Notes: a model not told the origin generated them from the letters alone. A DNA stretch of 64,000 nucleotides from Geobacteraceae bacterium (GCA_024281055.1 JAMXLF010000019.1:44869-108868), one strand, 5' to 3'. Numbered from the stretch's first letter, positions 46,201 through 54,954 are shown. Program-made: numbers and translations.

Positions 46201-49138
46201 CCGGGTTGCCGAATTGATCAACCGGCATGACCCACACCGGCGCGGAGTACGTGTTGACATGCCCTTGGACGTTGTCGGTCTTGTCAGGCGCGACCTTTAC
46301 CAGATCGACCGTATCCCCCGGATAGGCAAACCCTTCGAACGGCTTCTCGGCGGCAACCACTCTTTGTCCGGCCAAAGCCGAGACGCTCACCAGGTTATGA
46401 CCGACCATGGTGGAGTATGGCACGGCATCCACATACAGAGGAGATTCCGAGGTATTCTGGCCGAGCGTGAGCCGAGCCCGTGCAATACCGTCATAGCCGG
46501 TTACCACAGTCACTTGGGAGGATGCGGCAGTAATTGTTTTACCAGCGCCATTCACCCCCTTGAGCGTCCCGCCCCCGGCACTCACGGTGAAAGTCACGGT
46601 TATCCCCTTAATTGGCCGCAAGCTTTTGTCTACGACTTTTACCTGTAAGGGATACTTTAGGTCATACCCAGCTTTTCCATCCTGATAGGCCCCGATTCGC
46701 AATATTCTGTCAGCTTCAATTATTTTCTTGTTCGGGATCGGAGAAAATGGCTGCCCCAAGATGCCCACAATGACAGCCTCGTCATCATTTACCCATTGTT
46801 GCTTATTCTGCGCTGTCATCCCCCCCGCCACCATTCCGGAAAGCATCCACCCGGACTCGCCGGTTTCCGGGTTCTCCTTGACGTAGCCAATGCCGAACCA
46901 GTCAAGATAGGTCATCTCCGTTTGAGGGATAGTGACGGTCAGCCCCTGGTTCACGCTGTTCCTGATGTCCGCCGTGATGCCATCATCAAGGTTAAGTGTG
47001 GGGAGCACGGTGTCGATGTTGGTCCGGTCAATGATGACGAGAGACGGACCATTAACATTCGCCACTTGCAAGAGCTTGGCGGTGGAAACCGAATCGACCT
47101 TGAAGTCGTCCTCGAAGAGTCGGTTCTCAAGAATGGAGCCCTGGAGGGAGGAAAGACGCATGAACTCCCGCTCCCGACCCGGATCGGCGGTTTGCGTGAC
47201 CACCTCTGCCCCCCGCAGGGCCGCATCGATAAACACCCCTTTCCATTCGAAGTCTTGGGGGATATCGAGAATATAGGTGACGTCGATGACGCCGCCGACC
47301 GTGACGACAGTCGGCATGGGACGGGCGATAGCCACCTTGAAGAATGCCGCAAGTTCGTCCTCGGCCTTATTCCATCTATCGATATAGCCAATTGCCTCCT
47401 TGAAAAGGATGGCTTGCGCATCGTCACTTTCGGAGATGGGAAGTTGAGTGACAGCATTCTCACCGACAACACCGATTACGGCAAGATTGCCGGCGACGTG
47501 GGTGTTATTGATGGTTGCGGTGCCATTTGGGGTGACGACGTCGATGGTGATGGTGTATTCGGCCCCCATGGGGAGGCCGTCCTGGGCCACTACCATTCGC
47601 TCGCCGTCCACCTCGAGAACCGGCCGCAAACGCACGAGATAAGAAGGGGTGTTGTCGAGCCCGCCAAAGCTGTCGATAATCTGCTGATCTTCGACGGTCT
47701 CCGGCTCGTACGTGAGGACAACTCTGCGGTTGGAGAGTCGCATGACGTCGAGGGTAGTGGTAAAAAGCTCGTTCCCATTGCTCGTGGCGCCAAATCGCAC
47801 CTGATGCCGCAAATCCGCCGGAAGTTCGGTATATTCGCCGTCAATAGCGATCTGTTTGAACTGGAGGCTGGCCGGGATGATCTTGAGGACTTCGGGGTTC
47901 AGAGTCCTGCTCTCCAGAACATCCAGCCATCCCTTGCCCGGCTGGCTGGCGCTCAAGTAATCCCCTACCCGCCCCTGCAGGAATTCCAGGGGGGTCTTGT
48001 CCCGCACCCCTTGGAGGTAGTCGTCCCGGACGGTATCGGTAACGGATGCGGGGACATCCTGCGGAGTGTTTCGCATATATCCGGCGGGTTTGATACTGGT
48101 ATCGAGCCCGAGCCAACTCTTCCCCATGGTGTCGATGACCGCGCCGCGGTAATTGGAATAAGGCATCTGGCTTTCTACCCAGACATGCTCAACCTGGAAG
48201 TTGGCGATCTTTCCGCCGGCGATGATCGGCTTGAAAGCTATCCCCGCTTTCTGGAAGAAGGCGGCAATCTGCATAGGATCGGTGATACCGGTGAGGTTCT
48301 TCACCTTCTCGATATCGGGAAAGAACTCGATAGTGCCGCGGACATAGCGGGTAGGAAAACCGGATGCTCTTAACAACGCAGTAAGGAGTGCGGCTTGGTC
48401 GGCGTCGTTGCCGCTTTTCTGATGCAGGGTCTCCTCCGCCCCCTTCATTACTCCCCAGTACCAGTCGGTTTCGATGTTGTTCTTGACCCATTCGTAGATG
48501 AGGACAGGGTTCCACTGAAGAGATTGCGCCAGGGCAGCAATTTCCTCGGAGATTGGCGCTTCGGCGGAGGCAGCGGTGTCAGCTGGGCTGACGCTGCTGC
48601 TTCCCCCCTTGTAGGCGGGGACGACTGTGAAGGTGGTTGCTGGCTCATGGGCCGGGTAGCCAAGGTGTTTATAAGGAAGTGAACCGGCGAGTGTGCGTTT
48701 CTTCGGTGGAGCAATGCGGTCAAGGAGGATCTTGAGGGCGTCGAGTGCTGTCTCTGATACCGACCCATCCGGTGGCAGGAAGTCGATCATATACAGGTAG
48801 TCATCGATTGCCTTGCCATAAGCAGATGCGACGGCGTTCTGCCGCTGAACCGCCTTTATCCCCAGCGTGGCGGTCTTTTCTTCGCGTTGCCTGAAACGCT
48901 CCTGCATGAGGAGGTGGGTAGCGCGGACAGTATCCGCAATTCTCTTCAGGCGTGTTATCTCGGCCGTTGGGGTTTTTCCGGCTTGGAGACTCAGACCCGC
49001 CTGGATGACAACTGTCTTGCTCTCCCGCAGGACCCGCCCGAGTTCCTGTTCCAGGTCATCCGCCGACGAGTTACCAACCACTGGGCCGACAATAAACAAT
49101 AGGGCCAGAAATACCCGAGCATACGCCTTCTTTACCAC
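43265..49138 (-). CDS. Giant exported protein: transglutaminase-like, Ig-like and alpha/beta-hydrolase domains
   Basis: The 1957-residue protein starts at GTG 49138 behind AGGAGGGGG. A signal peptide (about 1-26) leads to a helical region. A transglutaminase-like fold follows (about 205-330): GNDADQAALLTALLRASGFP, where the catalytic Cys position is Asp/Asn, and a retained VEHVWVES. A long beta region includes Big_1-type Ig modules (near 835, KGITVTFTVSAGGGTLKG) and a calcium-loop-like DYDHNRTIDAKD near 1335. The C-terminal domain is an alpha/beta hydrolase with FMFVHGYNVN (about 1557) and the nucleophile elbow AAHSLGN (about 1642). The 3' part of the gene is more AT-rich than the 5' part. 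The N-terminal fold occurs in large RHS-like proteins of Geobacter. It probably carries its hydrolase domain at or beyond the cell surface. Confidence 0.85.
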   Translation of the reverse strand: MVKKAYARVFLALLFIVGPVVGNSSADDLEQELGRVLRESKTVVIQAGLSLQAGKTPTAEITRLKRIADTVRATHLLMQERFRQREEKTATLGIKAVQRQNAVASAYGKAIDDYLYMIDFLPPDGSVSETALDALKILLDRIAPPKKRTLAGSLPYKHLGYPAHEPATTFTVVPAYKGGSSSVSPADTAASAEAPISEEIAALAQSLQWNPVLIYEWVKNNIETDWYWGVMKGAEETLHQKSGNDADQAALLTALLRASGFPTRYVRGTIEFFPDIEKVKNLTGITDPMQIAAFFQKAGIAFKPIIAGGKIANFQVEHVWVESQMPYSNYRGAVIDTMGKSWLGLDTSIKPAGYMRNTPQDVPASVTDTVRDDYLQGVRDKTPLEFLQGRVGDYLSASQPGKGWLDVLESRTLNPEVLKIIPASLQFKQIAIDGEYTELPADLRHQVRFGATSNGNELFTTTLDVMRLSNRRVVLTYEPETVEDQQIIDSFGGLDNTPSYLVRLRPVLEVDGERMVVAQDGLPMGAEYTITIDVVTPNGTATINNTHVAGNLAVIGVVGENAVTQLPISESDDAQAILFKEAIGYIDRWNKAEDELAAFFKVAIARPMPTVVTVGGVIDVTYILDIPQDFEWKGVFIDAALRGAEVVTQTADPGREREFMRLSSLQGSILENRLFEDDFKVDSVSTAKLLQVANVNGPSLVIIDRTNIDTVLPTLNLDDGITADIRNSVNQGLTVTIPQTEMTYLDWFGIGYVKENPETGESGWMLSGMVAGGMTAQNKQQWVNDDEAVIVGILGQPFSPIPNKKIIEADRILRIGAYQDGKAGYDLKYPLQVKVVDKSLRPIKGITVTFTVSAGGGTLKGVNGAGKTITAASSQVTVVTGYDGIARARLTLGQNTSESPLYVDAVPYSTMVGHNLVSVSALAGQRVVAAEKPFEGFAYPGDTVDLVKVAPDKTDNVQGHVNTYSAPVWVMPVDQFGNPVSNKIVTFTPGQPSSLYDPPLPTDMNAIFLGNSNACLGIATRECPNVTDNLQKLSDSSGAYAGVILGNTENTQYPITVTVKKDTVNSWLVRTETETVLSTTFNHYSYAVTGPKGSRAYLSISGILHMDENGNRIDAGKAGQQMTTPLETMLLLHEEIDPAKGIFATTSQKTGTVNYSVVAGGGSVSQGAVTEVTKAGTFATMLTPGATPGINKILAQGKATVKLRSGANESLSDSTGMTIWGVNVEVAPDQVIFVNKDGYPEVDTKLRFQIAPAEYKGYSKYLIFFEDGYYMGFVPANDGYALLSRGGAKFDITKKYSMQLVLNMQTKQEIKSEIVPVNVTMLCLIPDYDHNRTIDAKDRERALNQDVFYFWVNDDDGHGDTEGAGIPASGNRVSDHATVGGTRDLIDWFPVHLDLGEVMSKFNPASYTYMLKHEEGSLDYVSTGLEAAHSGDYLTGSNGGLEPALSLSGAPTVSVTPEAHALSEYLVQDIMDKKTVIMVEAWKATKKPLVLEISDLDGKTVFKSPLKLSIAGVEHMFRHKNLIEDISGPSQASVYYTGIEDRLSEPQNFPDTEANKTNFMFVHGYNVNSQDARGWHAEMFKRLYWSGSKSKFWGITWYGSDTKTPLGVTPDYHVNVIHAFDSAPFLKNFIMFNISGETIIAAHSLGNMVVSSMLSDNYNFWTANETSPDPNVPRIKRYFMIDAAVAIEAYDGSTDKSLDMLRTDWVNYKQSLWSSEWHQLFINDNPPDNRAKLTWRDRFKNRPDNTTYYNFYSSGEEILRTLPLNIPITKLLVEEAQQIGSYSWAIQEKLKGGNPIPIDIVGNSFGGWGFNGDDKEYYLTKLELYGYELPMPISPESANLIDDAVLRTKPFFKKGPDSDLFAPGATGSEYAKKNINLLLANALPALTLPVGGDFVPALGAEKKFNFDMQVNFKNDRNDWPANRAPYNNWKHSDLRDVAYSYISKLFDKIKELGGLDK

Positions 49139-49349
49139 AGCCCCCTCCTAAACCCATTCAATAATAAACCCCGAATTGGTGAATCTCTCCCCATCTGGGC
49201 AGTCGCATTGCTAAAGTACGCTTGTTCCGACGACGATTTTCGAAACACTATATATCAACAGCTCTAAATACAACAACCGCGCCAAAAGCTGTTTTCACAC
49301 AAATTCAATAGGTTATCAAATCAAGAAGAGTGCTCACTATAGAGAACAA
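49139..49349. other. Promoter region of the 1957-residue gene
   Basis: No gene is visible between the GTG start and the operator-like sites at 49350-49461. The sequence is mixed and should hold the minus-strand promoter, but no -35/-10 pair stands out. Confidence 0.4.
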
Positions 49350-49366
49350 TGTAAACAAAATTTACA
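49350..49366. promoter_or_regulatory. Operator-like site TGTAAAC-AAA-ATTTACA
   Basis: This 17-base near-palindrome has the same design as the two half-units in the 48-bp palindrome at 49414-49461 (TGTAAAC-N3-GTTTACA), with one mismatch. Three copies of one symmetric motif within 112 bases suggest binding sites of one dimeric regulator. Confidence 0.5.
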
Positions 49367-49413
49367 TCGAAGGAGGGCGAAGCAGCGTGGAGTGCGAATT
49401 GGAGAGTCTTTAC

Positions 49414-49461
49414 AAAGAATGTAAACAAAGTTTACAAATGTAAACTTTGTTTACATTCTTT
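49414..49461. repeat. Perfect 48-bp palindrome made of two operator-like units
   Basis: A 23-base arm (AAAGAATGTAAACAAAGTTT then ACA) is followed by AA and its exact reverse complement. Each arm contains its own smaller palindrome GTAAAC-N3-GTTTAC. It could bind a tetrameric or cooperative repressor, or form a cruciform. It lies about 275 bases upstream of the 1957-residue gene and about 310 bases from the tRNA. On the RNA level it has no T-tract of terminator type. Confidence 0.75.
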
Positions 49462-49510
49462 CACGATCTGGAGATGCAGAACTGCCTGGGAGATAAACCC
49501 CATCAAAGGC

Positions 49511-49554
49511 GATAATAATTTAGCAGGCAGTTGCCTTTTATCCCAATTATTATC
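49511..49554. repeat. Nested inverted repeat
   Basis: GATAATAATT and AATTATTATC form perfect 10-base arms 24 bases apart. Between them AGGCA-GT-TGCCT forms a second small stem. No gene overlaps it. The rest of 49462-49734 holds nothing else I can support. Confidence 0.5.
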
Positions 49555-49734
49555 TATTAGGGATTGCAGCAAGAAGCGAATAAACATTTTTTATAGAGAG
49601 ATAAGGTAAGTTGTGTGAATACCTACCTCGAAGGTTGTCTTTCCGTTAATAAACTATATTCACGAGTTATTTTCATTTCATTCCTTTTGATTTTCAGCAT
49701 TTGTGTACCTTGAAGATTATTCAGTACAAACAAA

Positions 49735-49765
49735 AAAGGGATTCAGCAACTAGCTGAATCCCTTT
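49735..49765 (-). terminator. Terminator after the initiator tRNA
   Basis: AAAGGGATTCAGC and GCTGAATCCCTTT pair perfectly around a five-base loop, and on the minus strand the stem continues into TTTTTT. It lies just downstream of the tRNA gene. Confidence 0.9.
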
Positions 49766-49772
49766 ACATTTT

Positions 49773-49849
<77 letters not shown>

Positions 49850-49903
49850 TCATGTGAAGTTCAATTTTTACCACAGTACCCTGGGAAGAGTCAACTAAAA
49901 AAA

Positions 49904-50884
49904 TTACCTTTCCTGATTTTCCCGGTACCACCGCACATACGCCCGAATTCCCTCTTCGATAGAAGTCTTGGGGCAGTATCCGAGTATGGCCGTGGACTTG
50001 GCAAGATCGGCATAGGTCCGCTGCACGTCGCCCGGCTGGAGCGGCAGCCGTTCGATGCGCGCCTTAGTGCCCAGTGCCTTCTCGATGGTCTCAACCAGCC
50101 GGCCCAGTTCCACTGGCCGGGATTCACCGAGGTTGAAAATGTCGTAGCGGGGCTCGTCGCCGCACACCCAATCGAGCGCCCGCTCCACACCATCGATGAT
50201 GTCATCGATGTAGGTGTAATCCCGGCTCGTTGTGCCGTCGCCATAAAAGGGAATCGTCTCCCCGGCGTCAATCAGCCGGGTGAATTTGTTGATGGCAAGG
50301 TCGGGGCGCTGGCGCGGCCCGTAGACGGTGAAGAACCGCAGACAGGCAATATTCATCCGGTAAAGATGATGGTAGGTATGGCAGATGAGCTCAGCGGCCT
50401 TCTTGGTGGCCGCATAGGGAGAAATGGGGTTATCGACGGAGTCCTCCTCGGAGAACGGAACTTTCGGATTGTCCCCGTACACAGAGGAGCTGGAGGCGAG
50501 GACAAACGGCCGTACCCCGGCCTTTCTGGCAGCTTCGAGGAGAAGCATCGTCCCCCGCACGTTCACCTCTTCGTAGAAGAGCGGGTCCTGGATCGAAGGT
50601 CGCACACCAGCGGCGGCAGCGAGGTGGACGACTGCCTCCGGCGCCTCCTGGGTAAAGATGGCCGCGACGAATTCACCGTCGCGTATGTCCCCTTCACACA
50701 GGGTCACATCTCCCTGGCCGGTGCGGGCAGCAGCGGCAACCGCGGCAAAATTCCGGCGCTTCAGCTGCGGCTCGTAGAACTCGTTGAAATTATCGATGAT
50801 GATGATATCGTGACCGGCGCCGAGAAGCCGTTCACTCAGGTGTGAACCGATGAAGCCAGCACCGCCGGTAACAAGAACACGCAT
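49904..50884 (-). CDS. UDP-glucuronate 4-epimerase (SDR family)
   Basis: The 326-residue extended short-chain dehydrogenase has the NAD-binding [10 protein letters not shown] at 7-16 and the catalytic YAATK. The segment IDNFNEFYEPQLKRRN, typical of UDP-glucuronate 4-epimerases (CapI/LspL type), separates it from plain GalE. It would convert UDP-glucuronate to UDP-galacturonate for lipopolysaccharide or exopolysaccharide. The substrate comes from the UDP-glucose dehydrogenase encoded at 55035-56387. It is the last gene of the minus-strand block, and a heptad-repeat gap separates it from the SPOR gene. Only a weak GGGG precedes the ATG. Confidence 0.88.
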   Translation of the reverse strand: MRVLVTGGAGFIGSHLSERLLGAGHDIIIIDNFNEFYEPQLKRRNFAAVAAAARTGQGDVTLCEGDIRDGEFVAAIFTQEAPEAVVHLAAAAGVRPSIQDPLFYEEVNVRGTMLLLEAARKAGVRPFVLASSSSVYGDNPKVPFSEEDSVDNPISPYAATKKAAELICHTYHHLYRMNIACLRFFTVYGPRQRPDLAINKFTRLIDAGETIPFYGDGTTSRDYTYIDDIIDGVERALDWVCGDEPRYDIFNLGESRPVELGRLVETIEKALGTKARIERLPLQPGDVQRTYADLAKSTAILGYCPKTSIEEGIRAYVRWYRENQER

Positions 50885-50898
50885 TAACTAAACCCCGG

Positions 50899-50974
50899 GT
50901 TCAACGTTCGATGTTTGATGTTTAAAGTTCGATGTTTTGACTCTAACGTCGAACGTCGAACTTCGAACTTAGAA
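50899..50974. repeat. Heptad TTCRA repeats, first cluster
   Basis: The gap between the SPOR and epimerase genes is built from GTTCAACGTTCGATGTTTGA-type heptads on the left and inverted heptads (GTCGAACGTCGAACTTCGAA) on the right, so it can fold into a long imperfect hairpin. The same unit recurs at 54955-55030 and 58328-58376. Confidence 0.7.
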
Positions 50975-50980
50975 CCGTCA

Positions 50981-51742
50981 TTATTCCGCGATAACGATCG
51001 CGCCCTTCCCCGCCTTCTTCACCGCCTCGTTCGCCTCTGCCTGCTCCAGGTGCCTTCCTACCCTGATCCGGTACCAGACCCCCTTATCCGGGACACTGGA
51101 TTCGACGATGTAGACATCGAGTCCCCGGGATGCCACCTTGGCCCGCATCGCCTCGGCTTCCTTGCGGTCCTTGTACGAGGCTACCTGAACACAGAACTTG
51201 CCCTTGCCCGGGGCGGTTTTTTTTGCTGCGGACTCTCTCTCTTTGGCAGAGGAGTTCACCGACTCCTGTGCCTTCCCGTCCTCCCCGCCAGGCTCGGTGG
51301 TTTTTGCCGGAGCAATGGCCGGCGGCACCGAGCCTTGCGGCTGCGCTATACTGGGCGAAGCAGAAGCAGCCGGTTTCGCAGGATGAGCTGCATCTTCCCT
51401 CTTTGGATTGAGACCGGTGCCGATCACCGCCTTCCCCCCCTTGGGGAGGGTTTCGTAGAAAGTAAGGGAAGGTTCCTGCACCCGCCCTTCGCCGCCGGGC
51501 GGTTGCACTGCCCCCGGAGGCGACCCGGCATCCTGCTGAGCGCCGGCAGCCGCCTTGGCAGCAGCCTTCCTGGCGGCGTGCCTGAAAACGAACCAGCCGG
51601 TCAGAACGCCGGCGACAAACGTCACTATGAGGGCACCGAGGATGAGGAACACGAACAGACCCGCGGTCTGCTTTTTGGGCCGGTTCTTGTTGACCGATGG
51701 TCGTGCGGCCGATATTCGTGGTCTGCTGTAATCCAGGGGCAT
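50981..51742 (-). CDS. SPOR-domain membrane protein
   Basis: The 253-residue protein has a cytoplasmic N-terminus, one transmembrane segment (about 28-50), a long Pro/Ala/Lys-rich periplasmic linker and a C-terminal SPOR domain (about 180-250, KFCVQVASYKDRKEAEAM and WYRIRVGRHLEQAEANEA). SPOR domains bind glycan strands stripped of peptides, which are enriched at the division septum. The protein follows argS by 15 bases and lies downstream of ftsB, consistent with a role in division or cell wall remodelling. GGAAGG precedes the ATG. Confidence 0.88.
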   Translation of the reverse strand: MPLDYSRPRISAARPSVNKNRPKKQTAGLFVFLILGALIVTFVAGVLTGWFVFRHAARKAAAKAAAGAQQDAGSPPGAVQPPGGEGRVQEPSLTFYETLPKGGKAVIGTGLNPKREDAAHPAKPAASASPSIAQPQGSVPPAIAPAKTTEPGGEDGKAQESVNSSAKERESAAKKTAPGKGKFCVQVASYKDRKEAEAMRAKVASRGLDVYIVESSVPDKGVWYRIRVGRHLEQAEANEAVKKAGKGAIVIAE

Positions 51743-51757
51743 CGTATCCTTCCCTGC

Positions 51758-53440
51758 CTACATCTTTTCCGGTGCCGTTATCCCCAGCAAGCCAAGGGCG
51801 TTGTTCAGGGTGCGGGCCACGCACGCAAGGAGAAACAGCCGGGCAGCGGTCAACTCGGCATCCTCGGTAATCACCCGGCTCTTGTTGTAGAAGCTGTGAA
51901 ACTCGCCGGCAAGTTCCTGGAGGTAGTAGGTGATCCGGTGGGGTTCGAGGCTTGCGGCGCTCCCCTCCACCACCTCGGGGAAGGCAGCCAGGGTCTTCAC
52001 GATCGCCATCTCCTCGGGAGCTGCCAGCCTGTCAAGGTTGACCTCTTCGGCGGACGGAACGACACCCCCCTTTTCCGCGGCATTCTCGAAAATACTGCAG
52101 ATCCGGGCATGGGCATACTGAACATAGTATACCGGGTTATCGAGGGATTGCTGCTTGGCCAGGTCGATATCGAAAACGAGCTGGGAATCCGGCTTGCGCA
52201 TCACGAAAAAGAACCGCGTGACGTCGCGCCCCACCTCGTCGATCAGGTCCCGCAGGGTGACGTAACTGCCGGCCCGCTTGGAGATCTTGACCTCCTCGCC
52301 GCCGCGCATGACCGTCACCATCTGGTGCAGCACGTACTCGGGCCATCCCTCGGGAATGCCCTCGGCGAGCGCCTGCAGGCCGGCCCGCACCCGGGTAATG
52401 GTGCTGTGATGGTCGGCCCCCTGCTCGTTGATGACACGGGCAAAACCACGCTCCCACTTGTTCTGGTGGTAGGCAACGTCGGGAACGAAGTAGGTGTAAC
52501 CGCCGTCGGCCTTGCGCATCACCCGGTCCTTGTCGTCGCCGAAGGTGGTGGTGCGCAGCCAGAGGGCCTCATCCTGCTCGTAGGTATGCCCGTTTTCCAC
52601 GAGGCGCCGGACCACGGCATCGACGCTGCCGTCGGCATAGAGGCTTGATTCGAGAAAGTATACGTCGAAGCGGACATCGAAGGCACGGAGGTCCTCGTCC
52701 TGCTCCCGGCGCAGGTAGGCGACGGCAAAGTGGCGGATGGCGTCAAGGTCCTGCGGATCGCCGGCTGCGGTGACGTGCTGGTCGTCGGCATTGACCGTTT
52801 CCCGCGCCAGGTAGGAGCGCGCCACATCCTTGATATAGTCCCCCTGGTAGCCGTCGGCCGGCCAGCGCGGGTCATCCGGCTCGATCCCCAGGCAGCGTGC
52901 CTGGACCGAAAGGGCCAGGTTGGCGATCTGGGCGCCGGCATCGTTGTAGTAGAATTCGCGTGTCACGTCCCAGCCGGTGGCGGCGAGGAGCCGGCAGATG
53001 GTGTCACCGATGGCCGCCCCGCGGCCGTGGCCTATGTGGAGAGGACCGGTGGGGTTGGCGCTGACAAACTCCACCTGCACCTTCCTGCCGGAGCCGGTCG
53101 TGCTTCTGCCGTAATCGGGCCCGGCGGTGGCGATGGCAAGGAGGGTTCTGCGCCATGCCTCGTCCATGACGCGGAAATTAATGAACCCTGGTCCCGCCAC
53201 CTCCACGCCGGCACAGAGGGCATCGGCCTCCAGGTGCTTGATGAGGGTTTCCGCGATGGCCCGCGGCGCTTTTTTTTCCGCCCGGGCGAGGAGCATGGCG
53301 GCGTTGGTGGCAAAATCACCGTGCTCGGCATGGGCCGGTTTCTCGATGACGATCGGCGGGATCTCGCCGGAGGTGAGAACCCCCGCAGCATAGCACTTTT
53401 CGAGTCCCTTTCTGACAAGGTCTTGCAGCAGCTCCTTCAT
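51758..53440 (-). CDS. argS: Arginyl-tRNA synthetase
   Basis: The 560-residue class I synthetase shows the ArgS N-terminal domain ([20 protein letters not shown]), the HIGH signature at 135-138 ([13 protein letters not shown]), the KMSK-like loop [19 protein letters not shown] and an anticodon-binding domain that ends in the family tail ([19 protein letters not shown]). It charges tRNA-Arg in the cytoplasm. The length is normal. The ATG overlaps the stop codon of the small Cys-rich gene upstream (ATGA), so translation is coupled. Confidence 0.97.
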   Translation of the reverse strand: MKELLQDLVRKGLEKCYAAGVLTSGEIPPIVIEKPAHAEHGDFATNAAMLLARAEKKAPRAIAETLIKHLEADALCAGVEVAGPGFINFRVMDEAWRRTLLAIATAGPDYGRSTTGSGRKVQVEFVSANPTGPLHIGHGRGAAIGDTICRLLAATGWDVTREFYYNDAGAQIANLALSVQARCLGIEPDDPRWPADGYQGDYIKDVARSYLARETVNADDQHVTAAGDPQDLDAIRHFAVAYLRREQDEDLRAFDVRFDVYFLESSLYADGSVDAVVRRLVENGHTYEQDEALWLRTTTFGDDKDRVMRKADGGYTYFVPDVAYHQNKWERGFARVINEQGADHHSTITRVRAGLQALAEGIPEGWPEYVLHQMVTVMRGGEEVKISKRAGSYVTLRDLIDEVGRDVTRFFFVMRKPDSQLVFDIDLAKQQSLDNPVYYVQYAHARICSIFENAAEKGGVVPSAEEVNLDRLAAPEEMAIVKTLAAFPEVVEGSAASLEPHRITYYLQELAGEFHSFYNKSRVITEDAELTAARLFLLACVARTLNNALGLLGITAPEKM

Positions 53441-53622
53441 CTCTCTTCCCGTCCCTTCTCCGTACCCGGCGTGTTCACCCTATCCCGGTCGCCGTCGTCC
53501 CTGAGACTGATGTCCCGCGAAAAATCGGGACAGTGTGCCCCGCCATCGTGTACGCAGAACTTTTTTGCGCAGTTTTCCCGCCACGCGCAGACAGCGCAGA
53601 ATTGTCTACCGCTGGAACTCAT
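53437..53622 (-). CDS. Small Cys-rich protein coupled to argS
   Basis: The 61-residue product has five cysteines in the order [23 protein letters not shown], suggesting a zinc or iron-sulfur site. I recall similar short proteins with a C-x2-C-x-W-R and CPD(F/Y)(S/T)RD pattern in Geobacter-type genomes, without a known role. It lies 31 bases after ftsB, and its TGA overlaps the argS ATG, so it is embedded in the operon. Its conserved-looking motifs and tight fit argue against a chance frame. Confidence 0.65.
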   Translation of the reverse strand: MSSSGRQFCAVCAWRENCAKKFCVHDGGAHCPDFSRDISLRDDGDRDRVNTPGTEKGREER

Positions 53623-53653
53623 CGATCAACTCCTTCGCACGTTGCTGCTGCCG

Positions 53654-53986
53654 TCATCGAGATTTTTGCCCGGAAACAACCTTGTTTTCCTGCTTGTTCG
53701 CATCGCTCTTTTCCTGGCCGGGGAACTGGTAGATGGTCTCGTTTGACCGCACCAGCCCGAAATCCCTGCGAGCGATGCTCTCCAGGTAGCGCCGGTCGCT
53801 GCGGAGCGCCTCGATCTCCCGCTTGAGCTTCTCGTTCTCCGCCTTCAGCTCGTCCGCCTTGATCTGGAGTTCCTGTTTTTCCCGGGCGAGCTGGCGGATG
53901 CTCAGCAGTCCCCGCTCGCCGAACACGGTGAAGAACAGGATGAAGAGTATGAATACGGCCGGAATGATGATCATCCGCTTCCGCAT
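53654..53986 (-). CDS. ftsB: Cell division protein FtsB/DivIC-like
   Basis: The 110-residue bitopic protein has a short cytoplasmic tail, one transmembrane helix (about 6-24) and a periplasmic coiled coil with heptads (REKQELQIKADELKAENEKL), then the family end motif RRDFGLVRSNETIYQF. FtsB/DivIC proteins link FtsL and FtsQ in the divisome. GGAGGT lies just before ATG 53986, and the gene starts 14 bases after the UDP-xylose synthase stop codon. Confidence 0.9.
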   Translation of the reverse strand: MRKRMIIIPAVFILFILFFTVFGERGLLSIRQLAREKQELQIKADELKAENEKLKREIEALRSDRRYLESIARRDFGLVRSNETIYQFPGQEKSDANKQENKVVSGQKSR

Positions 53987-54000
53987 GCGACCTCCGACGA

Positions 54001-54942
54001 TCAGGGACGATTGTGGGCAAGCAGGGCGGCAAAATAGTCGATGGTCTTCTGCAGGCCCGTCTCCACCGGCACCTGCGGCTTCCAGCCGAGTTTTTCTCCT
54101 GCCAGAGTGATGTCGGGCTGGCGCTGCCGCGGATCGTCGGAAGGAAGAGGCTTGAAGACGATCTGCGAGGGGGAGCCGGTGAGCTCGATAATCCGCCGGG
54201 CAAATTCCAGGATCGAGGTTTCACAGGGATTGCCGAGGTTGACCGGGCCGATGAACTCCGGGCACTCCATCATCCGCACCATCCCCTCCACGAGATCGTC
54301 CACATAACAGAAGGAGCGGGTCTGGGAGCCGTCGCCGTACACGGTGATATCCTCGCCCCGGAGGGCCTGAACGATGAAATTGGAAACAACCCGGCCATCA
54401 TTGACCGACATCCGCGGTCCGTAGGTGTTGAAGATACGGACTATGCGGATATCGACCCCGTTCTGCCGGTGGTAATCCATCATCAACGTCTCCGCCACCC
54501 TCTTCCCCTCGTCGTAGCAGCTTCTTACGCCGATGGGGTTCACGTTGCCCCAGTATTCCTCGCGCTGCGGATGCACCTGGGGATCGCCGTAGATTTCCGA
54601 GGTGGAAGCCTGGAGGACCCGCGCCCGCACCCGCTTGGCAAGGCCCAGCATGTGGATTGCTCCGAGCACGCTCGTCTTGATGGTTTTCACCGGGTTATAC
54701 TGGTAGTGGATGGGTGAGGCAGGACAGGCCAGGTTGTAGATGCGGTCAACCTCGAGGAGGATCGGCTGGGTGATGTCGTGCCGGATCAGCTCGAATCCCG
54801 GCTTGCCGCGAAGCCCTGCAATGTTGTCCTTGCTGCCGGTGAAGAAGTTGTCGAGGCAGAGCACCTCATGTCCTTCCCCCAACAGCCGCTCGCACAGATG
54901 GGAGCCGATGAAGCCGGCACCGCCGGTGACCAGAATGCGCAT
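54001..54942 (-). CDS. UDP-glucuronate decarboxylase (UDP-xylose synthase)
   Basis: The 313-residue SDR enzyme has [14 protein letters not shown] at the N-terminus and the catalytic Y-x3-K in SCYDEGKR. The blocks [34 protein letters not shown] and [17 protein letters not shown] mark UDP-xylose synthases. It oxidises and decarboxylates UDP-glucuronate to UDP-xylose. The substrate is made by the dehydrogenase encoded immediately upstream, across a heptad-repeat gap. AAGGGG precedes the ATG. Confidence 0.93.
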   Translation of the reverse strand: MRILVTGGAGFIGSHLCERLLGEGHEVLCLDNFFTGSKDNIAGLRGKPGFELIRHDITQPILLEVDRIYNLACPASPIHYQYNPVKTIKTSVLGAIHMLGLAKRVRARVLQASTSEIYGDPQVHPQREEYWGNVNPIGVRSCYDEGKRVAETLMMDYHRQNGVDIRIVRIFNTYGPRMSVNDGRVVSNFIVQALRGEDITVYGDGSQTRSFCYVDDLVEGMVRMMECPEFIGPVNLGNPCETSILEFARRIIELTGSPSQIVFKPLPSDDPRQRQPDITLAGEKLGWKPQVPVETGLQKTIDYFAALLAHNRP

Positions 54943-54954
54943 GTCAAAACCCCT

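Noticed and set aside
50915..52648. 577-codon plus-strand frame opposite SPOR and argS
   Set aside because: Antisense of two strong genes; no domain recognised.
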